Below, piece by piece: positions 28,941 through 37,790 of a stretch of DNA of 37,969 bases; within the stretch, counting starts at the first letter, position 1, and the number at the start of each line of letters is the position of its first letter. The notes beneath the pieces are model-generated. The model was not told where the DNA came from. It searched no databases and saw only the letters and a program-made list of their open reading frames with translations. The DNA is taken from positions 1 through 37,969 of the forward strand of contig JAJQJM010000018.1 of the NCBI GenBank assembly GCA_021323475.1, in the 5' to 3' direction. The DNA comes from Vampirovibrio sp. GTDB taxonomy: Bacteria; Cyanobacteriota; Vampirovibrionia; Vampirovibrionales; Vampirovibrionaceae. The position numbers and the translations under genes were made by a program.

Positions 28941-31769
28941 ATGAGTCCCTCCACGACTACACCTCAGGCTTCCTATAATCCAAACCTCCCTCAAATCGAT
29001 AAAAGATTCCTTGAGGAGGAAATTCTGCCCCATATTTTCAAACCGGCGCGTTATCTGGGGCTGGAACAAGGCGCCTACCGCAAGCCGTTTGCTAAGGCAG
29101 CGGTGCGTATGGCGGCGGCTTTTCCGGATTTATACGAGATCGGCTTTTCCAATTATGCGCTGAAGTTGCTGTATTCCCTGGTGAATCAGCAGCCTGATTA
29201 CATGTGTGACCGGGTTTACGCTCCTGCGCCGGATTTCAAGGAGAAGATCGCAGAGCATCAAATCCCGCTGTATGGGGTGGAAACGCTCGTTCCTCTGAAA
29301 GACTTTGATATCCTGGCCTTTTCGCTACAGTACGAGCTGAATTACACCACTATTCTGGGCCTTCTGGATGCCGCGCAGATTTCCTTCCGCAGCGCGGACC
29401 GACAAAACGGCCAATGGCCGCTGTTGATCGCCGGTGGCCCGGGCAGCGCCAACCCCATGCCGTTGTCGCCGTTCTTCGATGCCTTCATCATTGGCGACGG
29501 GGAAGAGGTGCTGATTGAGATTCTGGATACGATTAAGCAGGCCAAAAAGGAGCGGTTGAGCCGTCCGGCGTTGTTGCAGCGCCTTGGCAAGCTGGAAGGT
29601 TTGTATGTACCGGGTGTTACCGCCAAGGCTTATAAGCGGATTGTGGATATCGCAGAAAACCCCGTGGACATTGCGCCCCTGATTCCTCTGATTGGCGCGG
29701 TGCATGACCGGGTGACGGTGGAAGCTCGCCGGGGCTGTGACCGGATGTGCCGCTTCTGCCAGCCCTGCTTTATTAACCTGCCGGTGCGGGAGCAAAGCAT
29801 TGAGAACATCAAGAGTGCCGCCCTCAAAGAGATCGAGAAGACCGGCTACGAGGAATGCTCGCTGCTTTCCCTGTCCATCGCGGATTATTCCTACTTTAAG
29901 CCACTGATTCTGGAAGTGGCGGAAGCTTTGGAAAACGAGAACGTTTCCCTGTCCCTGCCCAGTCAGCGCGCGGATCGTTTCAGTCTGGATGTGGCCGAAG
30001 CGGTTCAGAGCATCCGCAAAAGTACCCTGACATTTGCCCCGGAAGCGGGTACACCTCGCCTGCGGGATGTCATTAATAAGAATTTGACCGATGCCGAGAT
30101 TATGAACGCGGTCACAACGGCCTACCGGGCCGGTTGGAACAAGGTAAAGCTCTATTTCATCATTGGTTTGCCGACGGAAACCCATGATGATCTCGATGGC
30201 ATCGTGGATATCGTGCGCCGCATGCAGGAAGCTTGCTTTGCTATTAAGCGTGAGCCGGGTTTATCCCTGAAAAAGTTTCTGGATATCAATGTTACCCTCT
30301 CCAACTTCGTTCCGAAGCCGCACACGCCGTTCCAATGGTTCCCTCAGGACACGATGGAGCAGCTCTACCACAAGATTGAGTACCTGAGAGACAAGTTTCG
30401 CGGCCTGCGCGGCGTAAAACTGAACTTTACCGATCCGGAAATCAGCAAGCTGGAAGCGGTCATCTCCCGCGCAGGGTCGGAACTGGCCGATGTGATTGAA
30501 GCGGCCTACCGCAAAGGCGCTTATCTGGATGCCTGGGATGATTTACGGAATTTCGACCGCTGGTTTGAGGCGCTGGACGAGCGTGGTATTCATTATGAAG
30601 CCTATACCCGAGATCGTTGCTGCACTCTGGATGAAGAATTACCCTGGGATGCGGTGGATGTGGGCCTCACCAAAAGCTGGTTGCAGGACGAATACAAAAA
30701 AGCGACCCAGGCCGCCAGCACCACGCCTTGCTTTGAAACCTGCAGCGTGTGCGGGGTGTGCGGCTCTTACAGCACCTGGCCCAAATTTATAGAAACGCCC
30801 ACATTCAAGAACGTGAAGCGCATTCAGAATTCCATCGGCGATATCGTCGAAAAAACCGAGATCCCGCAAACCAAGAAAGAGCCGGTTTGCAAGGTGCGCC
30901 TGAAACTCGAAAAGCGGGGCGACTTGCGCTTTATCTCTCATTTGGATTGGCTGCGGATGATTTATCGGGCGGTGTCCCGCAGTAAAATTCCGGTGGCATA
31001 CAGTCAAGGGTTCAATCCCAAGCCCAAGATTTCCTTTGGCCCGGCCTTGCCCTTGTTTACTGAAAGTTATGGAGAATACATTGATATTGAGCTGACCGAA
31101 GAAATCAGCGGAATTAAGGAACGATTGAACCCGTATCTTCCGCTTTTGGGTCAAATATTGGATGAATCTTTAATTCCCATCGGAACCCCCAGCATCGACA
31201 AAAGTATCCGCAGCATGCGGTATCAGGCGATTTCCTCTGGAAGCACGACTTGCGCCGATCCGCAAAATCAGGTTAATATGACAGAGCGGATACGGTTTTT
31301 GAAATCGCAGCCGACTTTGCCAGTCGAAGTTGAGGGCGGACAGAAACCGGGACATCGGAACAACCGCAACCCAATATCGAAAAAAGTTTTAGATTTAGTA
31401 CCATACCTTGAAAATCTCGACGTCGACGGAGACGGCACTGTTTCCTTTACGCTGCGCCGTATTTCAACCGTCAACAAGTCGATTCGTCGCAATGACGGAG
31501 ACAGCCACCCACAAACCGATGGCGAGATGGAAAAGGTACAGCCAGGTAGCAATGAAAACGAGAGCCAGATTAATCTTGAGCAAGCCAGTGAAGCCGCAAA
31601 TGACGGTGTCGCGGGCTCTAATCAGCACGGGCTCGCCTCTGTCAAACCCGCCTGGGTGCTAAGTTTAATCCATCCATCCATACAATGGTCCCTGACACGG
31701 ACCGAGATCCACCTGGAACCGGGCAAGTCTATTGCCGGTCAGGAAGCTGCAAGCGCTTCCGGCGGTTAA
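28941..31769 (+). CDS. B12-binding-like radical SAM protein fused to DUF2344 (942 aa)
   Basis: I start it at the ATG at 28941 (MSPSTTTPQASYNP); an in-frame TTG at 28881 is possible, and neither has a good ribosome site. The N-terminal part (about residues 50-240) resembles the Rossmann-like region of these proteins. The radical SAM cluster motif is CDRMCRFC (CxxxCxxC) near residue 266-273, in RRGCDRMCRFCQPCF. The barrel continues to about residue 600. A Cys-rich linker (CFETCSVCGVCG) leads to DUF2344 (from CKVRLKLEKRGDLRFISHLD). The DUF2344 part contains two poorly conserved, polar insertions. This fusion next to RNase E/G is a known conserved pair in several phyla; the reaction is not established. 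Confidence 0.85.
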   Translation: MSPSTTTPQASYNPNLPQIDKRFLEEEILPHIFKPARYLGLEQGAYRKPFAKAAVRMAAAFPDLYEIGFSNYALKLLYSLVNQQPDYMCDRVYAPAPDFKEKIAEHQIPLYGVETLVPLKDFDILAFSLQYELNYTTILGLLDAAQISFRSADRQNGQWPLLIAGGPGSANPMPLSPFFDAFIIGDGEEVLIEILDTIKQAKKERLSRPALLQRLGKLEGLYVPGVTAKAYKRIVDIAENPVDIAPLIPLIGAVHDRVTVEARRGCDRMCRFCQPCFINLPVREQSIENIKSAALKEIEKTGYEECSLLSLSIADYSYFKPLILEVAEALENENVSLSLPSQRADRFSLDVAEAVQSIRKSTLTFAPEAGTPRLRDVINKNLTDAEIMNAVTTAYRAGWNKVKLYFIIGLPTETHDDLDGIVDIVRRMQEACFAIKREPGLSLKKFLDINVTLSNFVPKPHTPFQWFPQDTMEQLYHKIEYLRDKFRGLRGVKLNFTDPEISKLEAVISRAGSELADVIEAAYRKGAYLDAWDDLRNFDRWFEALDERGIHYEAYTRDRCCTLDEELPWDAVDVGLTKSWLQDEYKKATQAASTTPCFETCSVCGVCGSYSTWPKFIETPTFKNVKRIQNSIGDIVEKTEIPQTKKEPVCKVRLKLEKRGDLRFISHLDWLRMIYRAVSRSKIPVAYSQGFNPKPKISFGPALPLFTESYGEYIDIELTEEISGIKERLNPYLPLLGQILDESLIPIGTPSIDKSIRSMRYQAISSGSTTCADPQNQVNMTERIRFLKSQPTLPVEVEGGQKPGHRNNRNPISKKVLDLVPYLENLDVDGDGTVSFTLRRISTVNKSIRRNDGDSHPQTDGEMEKVQPGSNENESQINLEQASEAANDGVAGSNQHGLASVKPAWVLSLIHPSIQWSLTRTEIHLEPGKSIAGQEAASASGG

Positions 31770-31877
31770 TAGAGCGGATTTCGAGCTAAAGAATTACCAG
31801 AAAGAGTTTTTTTGAATTTAAAGAGTTTTGAAATTAAAAAAATACGAGCTTTTAAAGATTTTTAAGGATTTATAAAC

Positions 31878-34097
31878 ATGGCAAAACGTAAAATTGTAAT
31901 TTCGGAGTATGACAACATCGCCGCCTTAATGGAGGATGATCGGGCCGTTGAATTCATCATTCACCGGGGCGATATGCTGCTAGGCGACGTCTATCTCTGC
32001 ACCGTGGAAAATATTCTGCCCAGTATCGACGCTGCGTTCGTAAACGTGGGCGGCGACAAGATGGGCTTCCTGCACTCCAGCGATGTTCCGGGCAAAGGCG
32101 ATCTGAAAGATCGTCTGGAGCCGAAGCAGCAGTTGGTGGTGCAAATCATGAAAGAGCCCACCGGCCATAAAGGCCCTCGGGTCAGCACCAATATCAGCTT
32201 GCCGGGCCGTTTTCTGGTCATGATGCCAGAATCCAAGGGCATTAGCATTAGCCGCAAGATTGTGGAAACTGCCGAGCGGTCCCGCCTGAAGTCGGTGGTC
32301 AGCCTGATTAAACCCCCTGGTGTGGGCGTGATTATCCGGACGGAAGCGGCCAACCAGAAAGAATCGGATATTACCGAAGACTTTGAAACCCTGCTGGAGC
32401 GCTGGCAGAATATTGTCTCTATGGCAGACACCGCAACGCCGCCGACCCTGCTGTACCGGGATCAGGACTTGCTGTACCGGGTCATCCGGGAAGCCGTGAC
32501 TGAAGAAGTGACTGAAATTGTAGTGGATAGCGCTTTTGGTCAGCAACGCGCCCAGCAGCTGCTGCAAAACTGGAACATGGATAAAGGCGTAAAAGTCACC
32601 CACTACCAGGGCAACCAGCCCATTCTGGTAGGCACCGGCGTGGATAAGGAAATCAAACTGGCCCTGCAAACCAAAGTGCCTCTGCCAAGCGGCGGTTACC
32701 TCTATATTCAGCCTACGGAAGCCTTGACGGTAGTGGATGTGAACTCCGGTAAGTTCACCAGCCTGCAATCCCAGGCGGAAACCATCAAGCTGACCAACCT
32801 GGAAGCCTGCAAGGAAATTGCCCGTCAACTGCGTCTGCGTAACGTGGGCGGCATGATTATCGTGGACTTTATCGATATGGAGTCCCGCGCCAACCAGTTG
32901 ACCGTGCTGCAAACCTTTGAGAACGAGCTGGCACCGGATAAGGCCAAGCCGCAAATCGGCCAGCTTTCGGATTTGGGCTTGGTGGAAATGACCCGGCACC
33001 GTCAGGGGCAGTCGCTCAGCGAAATCTTTACCCGTCGTTGCACGGTCTGCAACGGAACCGGCCATGCGTTGGAAGAATTCAGCTGGATGCATACCGGCGG
33101 CGAAGGGGACGGGCGTGGTCGTCAGGGCCGCAATAAGCTGCCGGTTCGTCAACCGAACCGCATGCAGCAAGTGCCCAAGCCCGCCGCATCGCTCAGCCAG
33201 AAAAAGGACAAGCCCCGTGTGGCGCTCGGTATGGAGCAGAAGAAAGAAAACCAAACCTCCGTTACGCCGGGCAATATTCTGCTGAATAACCTGTCCTCCA
33301 AGAAACAAGGCGGCCAGGCGACCGAGCAGGAAAATCTGGTCGAGCATTTCAGCGAGAAGACTTACAAGGCAACCGGCGTACGGTTGTCCAGCGTGGCCAA
33401 GCTGGCGCATTTGCCGATGGCCATTAACAGCGTGTTGACCCGCATCAACCCGAAAGCCAACGATATCGTGACGCTGGTACACTCGATTGAGGCTGCTGCC
33501 AGTATGCCGATGCAGCATATGTCGGTCGATGAATCACAGGAAGGCGATTTTGAGGAAGAGGGCGCCGAGGAGGAAGAGGCGGAAGTTCCAGCGGAAGCCA
33601 TTGCCGCAGTCAGCGCTCCCCGCTCCAAAGGCGGAAGAGGCAATCGTGCGGCATTCGAAGAATCCGCAGGCGCCCCTGAAGAAGCGGCCGTGGCCCTTGA
33701 AGAGACGGATACCGGCTTTGAAGATATGGCTGAACCCGAAGTGGAAAGGCCGCGCCGAGGCCGCGCCAGCAGACGCCAGGAAGAAAGTGTCGATGAGAAC
33801 GCTGTTGAGGACGTCGATGCGCATCAACCGACAGAAGACCGGGAAGAGCCTGAACATGTAGAGCCTGACCACGATGAGTCCGAAGAGGATGAAGGCGTTG
33901 ACCTGATGACGGATGACGATGACGAAATAGAGGATTTTGATTCCGAAGACGGCGTTGATGACGATGAGTTGGAGGGCGAAGAGTCCGGTTCTGCGGTTGC
34001 GGTCGCTAAGGCATCAGCAGCGCAAGCGGCGGCTAAGCGTCGCAAAGGCGGTCGGCCTGCCAAACGCAGCATTAAAAAATCCCCTCCCAAACGCTAG
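31878..34097 (+). CDS. rng: Ribonuclease E/G with long acidic C-terminal tail (739 aa)
   Basis: This endoribonuclease matures rRNA and starts mRNA decay. The S1 domain (about residues 36-115) contains GDVYLCTVENILPSIDAAFV. The 5'-sensor/RNase H-like part follows. Catalytic Asp287 (VVDVNSGKFTS) and Asp330 (IIVDFIDM) are present, and the zinc link is CTVC (Cys388, Cys391). The catalytic core ends near residue 410. The remaining 330 residues are basic, then very acidic (runs of Glu and Asp from about 545 to 710), then basic again (KRRKGGRPAKRSIKKSPPKR), a degradosome-scaffold-like arrangement. AAGGA lies eight bases before the ATG. It follows the radical SAM gene by 108 bases and ends at a strong terminator. 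Confidence 0.93.
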   Translation: MAKRKIVISEYDNIAALMEDDRAVEFIIHRGDMLLGDVYLCTVENILPSIDAAFVNVGGDKMGFLHSSDVPGKGDLKDRLEPKQQLVVQIMKEPTGHKGPRVSTNISLPGRFLVMMPESKGISISRKIVETAERSRLKSVVSLIKPPGVGVIIRTEAANQKESDITEDFETLLERWQNIVSMADTATPPTLLYRDQDLLYRVIREAVTEEVTEIVVDSAFGQQRAQQLLQNWNMDKGVKVTHYQGNQPILVGTGVDKEIKLALQTKVPLPSGGYLYIQPTEALTVVDVNSGKFTSLQSQAETIKLTNLEACKEIARQLRLRNVGGMIIVDFIDMESRANQLTVLQTFENELAPDKAKPQIGQLSDLGLVEMTRHRQGQSLSEIFTRRCTVCNGTGHALEEFSWMHTGGEGDGRGRQGRNKLPVRQPNRMQQVPKPAASLSQKKDKPRVALGMEQKKENQTSVTPGNILLNNLSSKKQGGQATEQENLVEHFSEKTYKATGVRLSSVAKLAHLPMAINSVLTRINPKANDIVTLVHSIEAAASMPMQHMSVDESQEGDFEEEGAEEEEAEVPAEAIAAVSAPRSKGGRGNRAAFEESAGAPEEAAVALEETDTGFEDMAEPEVERPRRGRASRRQEESVDENAVEDVDAHQPTEDREEPEHVEPDHDESEEDEGVDLMTDDDDEIEDFDSEDGVDDDELEGEESGSAVAVAKASAAQAAAKRRKGGRPAKRSIKKSPPKR

Positions 34098-34136
34098 TTT
34101 GGACCGGAATTAAATTAACCGGCAGTAGATTAAAAA

Positions 34137-34170
34137 GAGGCGCTGATTCAATTCAGCGCCTCTTCTTTTA
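34137..34170 (+). terminator. Terminator after RNase E/G
   Basis: GAGGCGCTGA (34137-34146) pairs perfectly with TCAGCGCCTC (34153-34162) over ten bases with a 6-nt loop, followed by TTCTTTTAATT. Confidence 0.85.
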
Positions 34171-34209
34171 ATTAAATATCAGGTGGGTTATTCCCTACTG
34201 AGAAACGTT

Positions 34210-34578
34210 TTAAAAATGCATGGCCATCAGCCGTTCCACAATGCGGCCCTGAATGATGTGCTGATCGACGATTTCTGCCACATCGTCCGGAGTAACGTTG
34301 TAGTACCAGACGCCTTCCGGGTAAATCAGAACCGCAGGACCAATGGCGCACAAGCCGACGGAGCCACAGGTGGTGACAATAACCGTGCCGTCCATAGTGC
34401 CACGTTTGCCATATAAAAGCCCTTTGGCGGCCAGCACTTCCCAGAATTTGGCCAGGGTTTGTTCACTGTTATTTTTTGAGCAGGAGGTGCCGGTGCAGAC
34501 GAACACGTGGGTGTTCAGGTTGGCCTTGGTAACCGGCGCTTTCAGGGCCAATTCGGTGGGATCAAGCAAATTTGTCAT
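34210..34578 (-). CDS. Thioredoxin-like [2Fe-2S] ferredoxin (122 aa)
   Basis: The fold is recognisable from HVFVCTGTSC near residues 24-33 and the second cysteine pair in TTCGSVGLC, followed by the family signature GPAVLIYPEGVWYYNV and the C-terminal helix EIVDQHIIQGRIVERL. The four cysteines would hold a [2Fe-2S] cluster as in Shethna-type and NuoE-like ferredoxins, which carry electrons in the cytoplasm. It is a single gene convergent with rng and divergent from the flavin reductase gene, with which it may share redox functions. Its electron partner is unknown. Confidence 0.85.
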   Translation of the reverse strand: MTNLLDPTELALKAPVTKANLNTHVFVCTGTSCSKNNSEQTLAKFWEVLAAKGLLYGKRGTMDGTVIVTTCGSVGLCAIGPAVLIYPEGVWYYNVTPDDVAEIVDQHIIQGRIVERLMAMHF

Positions 34579-34727
34579 AGCATCCTAATCTAGCGCGAGC
34601 GCCTGCCGTTTGCAACCGTTCTATCCGTGAATTCACCGGAGATTCAATGAAGCCTGGCGAACTGTTTTATTTTAACGATAATTTTTGTAGAGTAGAAAGG
34701 ATATGTTTGGCTCAGGAGATTACGGAT

Positions 34728-35207
34728 ATGGCGGAGCAGTTGGCGAACAAAGAAGGGATTGGCGCGGCGATTGGCCGGATTCCAAGCGGGGTGTTCATCA
34801 TTACCGCAAAGCGCGGCGAGCAGAAAATCGGCATGATGGGTTCCTGGGTGGCCCAGGCCGGGTTTGAGCCTCCGTGTATTTCAGTGGCGGTTCACCCTGA
34901 TCGTGAAATTTACAGCGCCATCGAGCAATCCGGCTCGTTCTGCGTGAATGTGCTGAGCAACGAGAACATGAATCTGATGAAAGCGTTTTCCCGCTATTCA
35001 CCGGATCAGTTTGACGGTGTGCCCCATACGGAAACCGAATACGGGCTTGCCTTGGATGAAGCGGTGGCCGTGATGCATTGCAAACTAAAGTCCAAGTGCG
35101 AGGCGGCGGATCACCATCTGTTCATCGGTGAGGTGGTCGATGGAACTTATCTGAATCACGAGGAAGCGCCCATGGTTCACCTGCGGAAATCGGGTTTCAA
35201 CTATTAA
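34728..35207 (+). CDS. Flavin reductase-like domain protein (159 aa)
   Basis: The FMN-binding flavin reductase fold begins at IGAAIGRIPSGVFIITAKRG and includes MGSWVAQAGFEPPCISVAVHPDREIYSAIE and SFCVNVLSNEN, typical of this family and of the C-terminal domain of cyanobacterial diflavin proteins. I prefer the ATG at 34728 (AGGAG upstream). An ATG at 34647 also has GGAG but the 27 extra codons use many codons rare in neighbours (AGA, AGG, ATA). The protein would reduce or bind FMN in the cytoplasm. It is followed after 12 bases by the DUF167 gene, so the two are cotranscribed. Confidence 0.82.
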   Translation: MAEQLANKEGIGAAIGRIPSGVFIITAKRGEQKIGMMGSWVAQAGFEPPCISVAVHPDREIYSAIEQSGSFCVNVLSNENMNLMKAFSRYSPDQFDGVPHTETEYGLALDEAVAVMHCKLKSKCEAADHHLFIGEVVDGTYLNHEEAPMVHLRKSGFNY

Positions 35208-35219
35208 TAGAATTCGACA

Positions 35220-35570
35220 GTGATTCAGGTTCGGGTCACGGATACGCAATTGATTCTCCCGCTGCGGGTAACGCCCCGTGGCGGGAAGGATGCCTTATTG
35301 CCGTTTGAGGCCGGTGATACGGTGTTGAACCTTAAGGTGTCGGCTCCGCCGGAGGATGGGAAGGCCAATGCAGCCGTTGAAAAACTACTGGCAAGCCTGC
35401 TGAACATCCCCAAAAGCCGGGTGAAAGTGATTGTTGGGGAAAAAGCCCGAAACAAGCAGGTGGCCGTTACCGCCGATTCGGGCGAGTGTGAGCCATTACT
35501 GGCGCGTTTGGCCGACCGGCTTGCGGTAGGAGCCCCATCCACGTGCTTTGTGGTATTGTCAAAGCGTTAG
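35220..35570 (+). CDS. DUF167 (YggU-family) protein (116 aa)
   Basis: The start is GTG at 35220-35222, 12 bases after the flavin reductase stop. The family signature is plain: LRVTPRGGKDAL, then VSAPPEDGKANAAVEKLLAS and RVKVIVGEKARNKQVAV. DUF167 proteins are small alpha/beta proteins of unknown biochemical function. The C-terminal extension (DRLAVGAPSTCFVVLSKR) goes beyond the usual domain. Confidence 0.88.
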   Translation: MIQVRVTDTQLILPLRVTPRGGKDALLPFEAGDTVLNLKVSAPPEDGKANAAVEKLLASLLNIPKSRVKVIVGEKARNKQVAVTADSGECEPLLARLADRLAVGAPSTCFVVLSKR

Positions 35571-35599
35571 TGAGTTGCTGATACCGAGCTATTCAACGC

Positions 35600-36418
35600 T
35601 TAAACGCCGTCATCCCCAAACATGCGGATGATGTCCCACAGCAGTCGGGGCTGGATTTTGCCGGTCATGCGGAACAATTCCCCGCGGGCATCTGCCTTGT
35701 TGCCGGGTGTCGTGTTGTTATCGAACAGCACATAGGCGGGCAACGCTTTAATGGACAGCGTTTCCATCAGCTTTTTCCCGTTGGTGCTGTCCGTATCCAC
35801 GTGCATAATGTGTAAACCCTTTTTGTCGGTCATTTCAAAGCCCTTCAAATAGGGCTCCATGTCATGACACGCCTTGCAATCCGACTGCTCAAAGGCCACC
35901 AGAATCATCTCATCCAGATTCTCACGGTTGACGGTTTGCCTGGAAGATGGATGGCCGGGCGGTAACCCCAGACCGGACGGAAAATCGGTTTGTTTTAACT
36001 GGCCGATTAAGCGCAATACCTGCCGTTCCAGCACAACAGGAGTAATGTAATCCTGCATGCGATACAGCGGTTGGCCTTCGGAATTATAGAGGACGTAGGT
36101 GGGGGTGCCTTCGATGCCGTAGAGCTGTAAATATTTCTGATTGTCGGAATCGGTCAAATCGATACGCTTGAATCGTACTTGGTTTTCGGTTTTAGAGGCC
36201 AGCCCTTTCAGGAAAGGCTCCATCATTTGGCAGGTGCCGCAAAAGTCGGAATAGAAGTCCAGTAATACCATTTTGCCGGTGTCGCCTTTTTGAAGTTCAC
36301 CGGGCAATGCGGGTGTTGCCGCCATGGCCGCCGTGATGCTGGTAAACGCCAATAGGCAAGCCCCGGTCAGCAAAAGAGACCACCGATGAAAGCGGGAAGG
36401 CAGACTTTGGATTTTCAT
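35600..36418 (-). CDS. Exported tandem-thioredoxin protein (272 aa)
   Basis: I start it at the ATG at 36416-36418, which directly precedes a signal peptide (WSLLLTGACLLAFTSITAAMA with likely cleavage before ATP); a longer frame to 36499 would bury it. Two thioredoxin-fold domains follow, each with a CxxC site: FCGTCQMMEPFLKGL in the first and DCKACHDMEPYLKGF in the second, each with a cis-Pro loop (GTPTYVLY and ALPAYVLF). Both CxxC pairs and the repeat of MEPxLKG point to an internal duplication. It acts in disulfide exchange or as a reductant outside the cytoplasm. It is divergent from leuA. Confidence 0.82.
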   Translation of the reverse strand: MKIQSLPSRFHRWSLLLTGACLLAFTSITAAMAATPALPGELQKGDTGKMVLLDFYSDFCGTCQMMEPFLKGLASKTENQVRFKRIDLTDSDNQKYLQLYGIEGTPTYVLYNSEGQPLYRMQDYITPVVLERQVLRLIGQLKQTDFPSGLGLPPGHPSSRQTVNRENLDEMILVAFEQSDCKACHDMEPYLKGFEMTDKKGLHIMHVDTDSTNGKKLMETLSIKALPAYVLFDNNTTPGNKADARGELFRMTGKIQPRLLWDIIRMFGDDGV

Positions 36419-36535
36419 AAATGTGGGCGCCTCCGATTGATTTGCCTGAGCGACATGTGGCAATAATGGAATAAGGTGCCTGACGGAAGGACGGCTCATC
36501 AGCCGGGACGCTTACTGTCGAAGGCTCTCATTTTC

Positions 36536-36548
36536 TGTTATCATAACA
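36536..36548. promoter_or_regulatory. Perfect 13-bp palindrome between divergent genes
   Basis: TGTTATCATAACA is a perfect palindrome with a central C. It lies between the exported thioredoxin gene and leuA and overlaps possible -10 elements in both directions (TATCAT rightward, TATGAT leftward). It is a candidate operator for one or both genes. Confidence 0.45.
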
Positions 36549-36593
36549 TTTTTAGGATCCCTTTCCATCCAATTACGGGGCAACACAAGCAAC

Positions 36594-37769
36594 ATGAAAC
36601 GACTGAACGAAAACAAGGTATACATTTTCGATACCACCCTGCGCGACGGCGAACAATGCCCTGGCGCGGCGCTTAAGCACCACGAGAAGCTTCAGATCGC
36701 TCATAAGCTTGCGGCCCTTAATGTGGACATCATTGAGGCAGGCTTCCCGTTCAGCAGCCCCGGCGATTTTGAGTCGGTGAAGCAGATTGCCTGCGACGTG
36801 AAAGGCCCTACCATTTGCGGGTTGAGCCGGGCCACGCCGCAGGATATTACCGCCACCTGGGACGCGGTGAAATATGCCGAAAAGCCCAGAATCCACACGT
36901 TTATCGGCACCAGTGACATTCATATTCAAGCCAAGTTCAAAAAAACACGCGAGGAAATCCTGAACATCGCGCGGGACATGGTGGCCCTGGCGGCTTCCAA
37001 ATGCCCGGATGTGGAGTTTTCCGCGGAAGACGCGGGCCGTACCGACCCGTTTTACCTGTACAAGGTAATTGAAGCGGTGATTGACGCGGGCGCCACCACG
37101 GTGAACATTCCCGATACGGTGGGCTACACCATCCCCGATGAGTTCGGCCGCCTGATTCACGGCATTATGGCCAACGTGCCCAACGTGGACAAAGCCATTA
37201 TTTCCATCCACTGCCACAACGACCTGGGTCTGGCGACCGCCAACAGTATTGCCGGTATCCAGAACGGTGCCCGTCAGGTGGAATGCACTATCAACGGCAT
37301 CGGCGAACGCGCCGGTAACGCGGCGATGGAAGAAGTGGTGATGGCTCTGAAGGTGCGTCCGGAATACTTTGAAGGCGTGTATACCGATATCGATACGGTG
37401 CATTTTGCCGAAACCAGCCGTCTGGTCTCCGAATTGACCGGCATGCCCATTCAGTATAACAAGGCCATCATCGGGCGGAACGCGTTTGCCCATGAATCCG
37501 GTATCCATCAGGACGGCTTCCTGAAAGGGCGGGCCACCTACGAGATTATGATGCCGGAATGGATTGGCCTCAGCGAATCCTACCTGCCTTTGGGGCCTCG
37601 CTCCGGTCGGGCGGCGGTAAAATCCCGTTTGGAAAAACTGGGCTTTACGGTCAGCGATGAGCAGATGGGCCTGCTGTTTGATGCGTTCAAGCGTCTGGCG
37701 GATGAGCAAAAGCGGGTCGAGGACGATGACCTGAAAGCGCTGTTCGAGCAAACGTTAGCCAAGGCTTAG
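36594..37769 (+). CDS. leuA: 2-isopropylmalate synthase catalytic core lacking the regulatory domain (391 aa)
   Basis: The enzyme condenses acetyl-CoA with 2-oxoisovalerate in the first step of leucine synthesis. The HMGL-like barrel has [13 protein letters not shown] (residues 12-24, metal and substrate residues), [12 protein letters not shown] near 205, and [15 protein letters not shown] near 235, which matches LeuA rather than citrate synthases. The linker with HESGIHQDG follows. The protein ends at about residue 391 ([10 protein letters not shown]), where the leucine-sensing dimer domain (about 110-130 residues more) usually begins; typical LeuA is about 510-520 aa. A homologous citramalate or homocitrate synthase is a less likely alternative. 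The ribosome site is weak (GGGG). Confidence 0.85.
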   Translation: MKRLNENKVYIFDTTLRDGEQCPGAALKHHEKLQIAHKLAALNVDIIEAGFPFSSPGDFESVKQIACDVKGPTICGLSRATPQDITATWDAVKYAEKPRIHTFIGTSDIHIQAKFKKTREEILNIARDMVALAASKCPDVEFSAEDAGRTDPFYLYKVIEAVIDAGATTVNIPDTVGYTIPDEFGRLIHGIMANVPNVDKAIISIHCHNDLGLATANSIAGIQNGARQVECTINGIGERAGNAAMEEVVMALKVRPEYFEGVYTDIDTVHFAETSRLVSELTGMPIQYNKAIIGRNAFAHESGIHQDGFLKGRATYEIMMPEWIGLSESYLPLGPRSGRAAVKSRLEKLGFTVSDEQMGLLFDAFKRLADEQKRVEDDDLKALFEQTLAKA

Positions 37770-37790
37770 ACCGGGTTCCAGGCCACCAGT

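Noticed and set aside
31980-33518. 512-codon minus-strand frame opposite RNase E/G
   Set aside because: Antisense shadow of a conserved enzyme with high third-position GC; protein is His/Gln/Leu-rich and unlike any family I know.
36573-37751. Long open frame (392 codons) on the minus strand opposite leuA
   Set aside because: It is the antisense shadow of a clear leuA; composition is Arg/His/Gly-rich without domains and there is no ribosome site.
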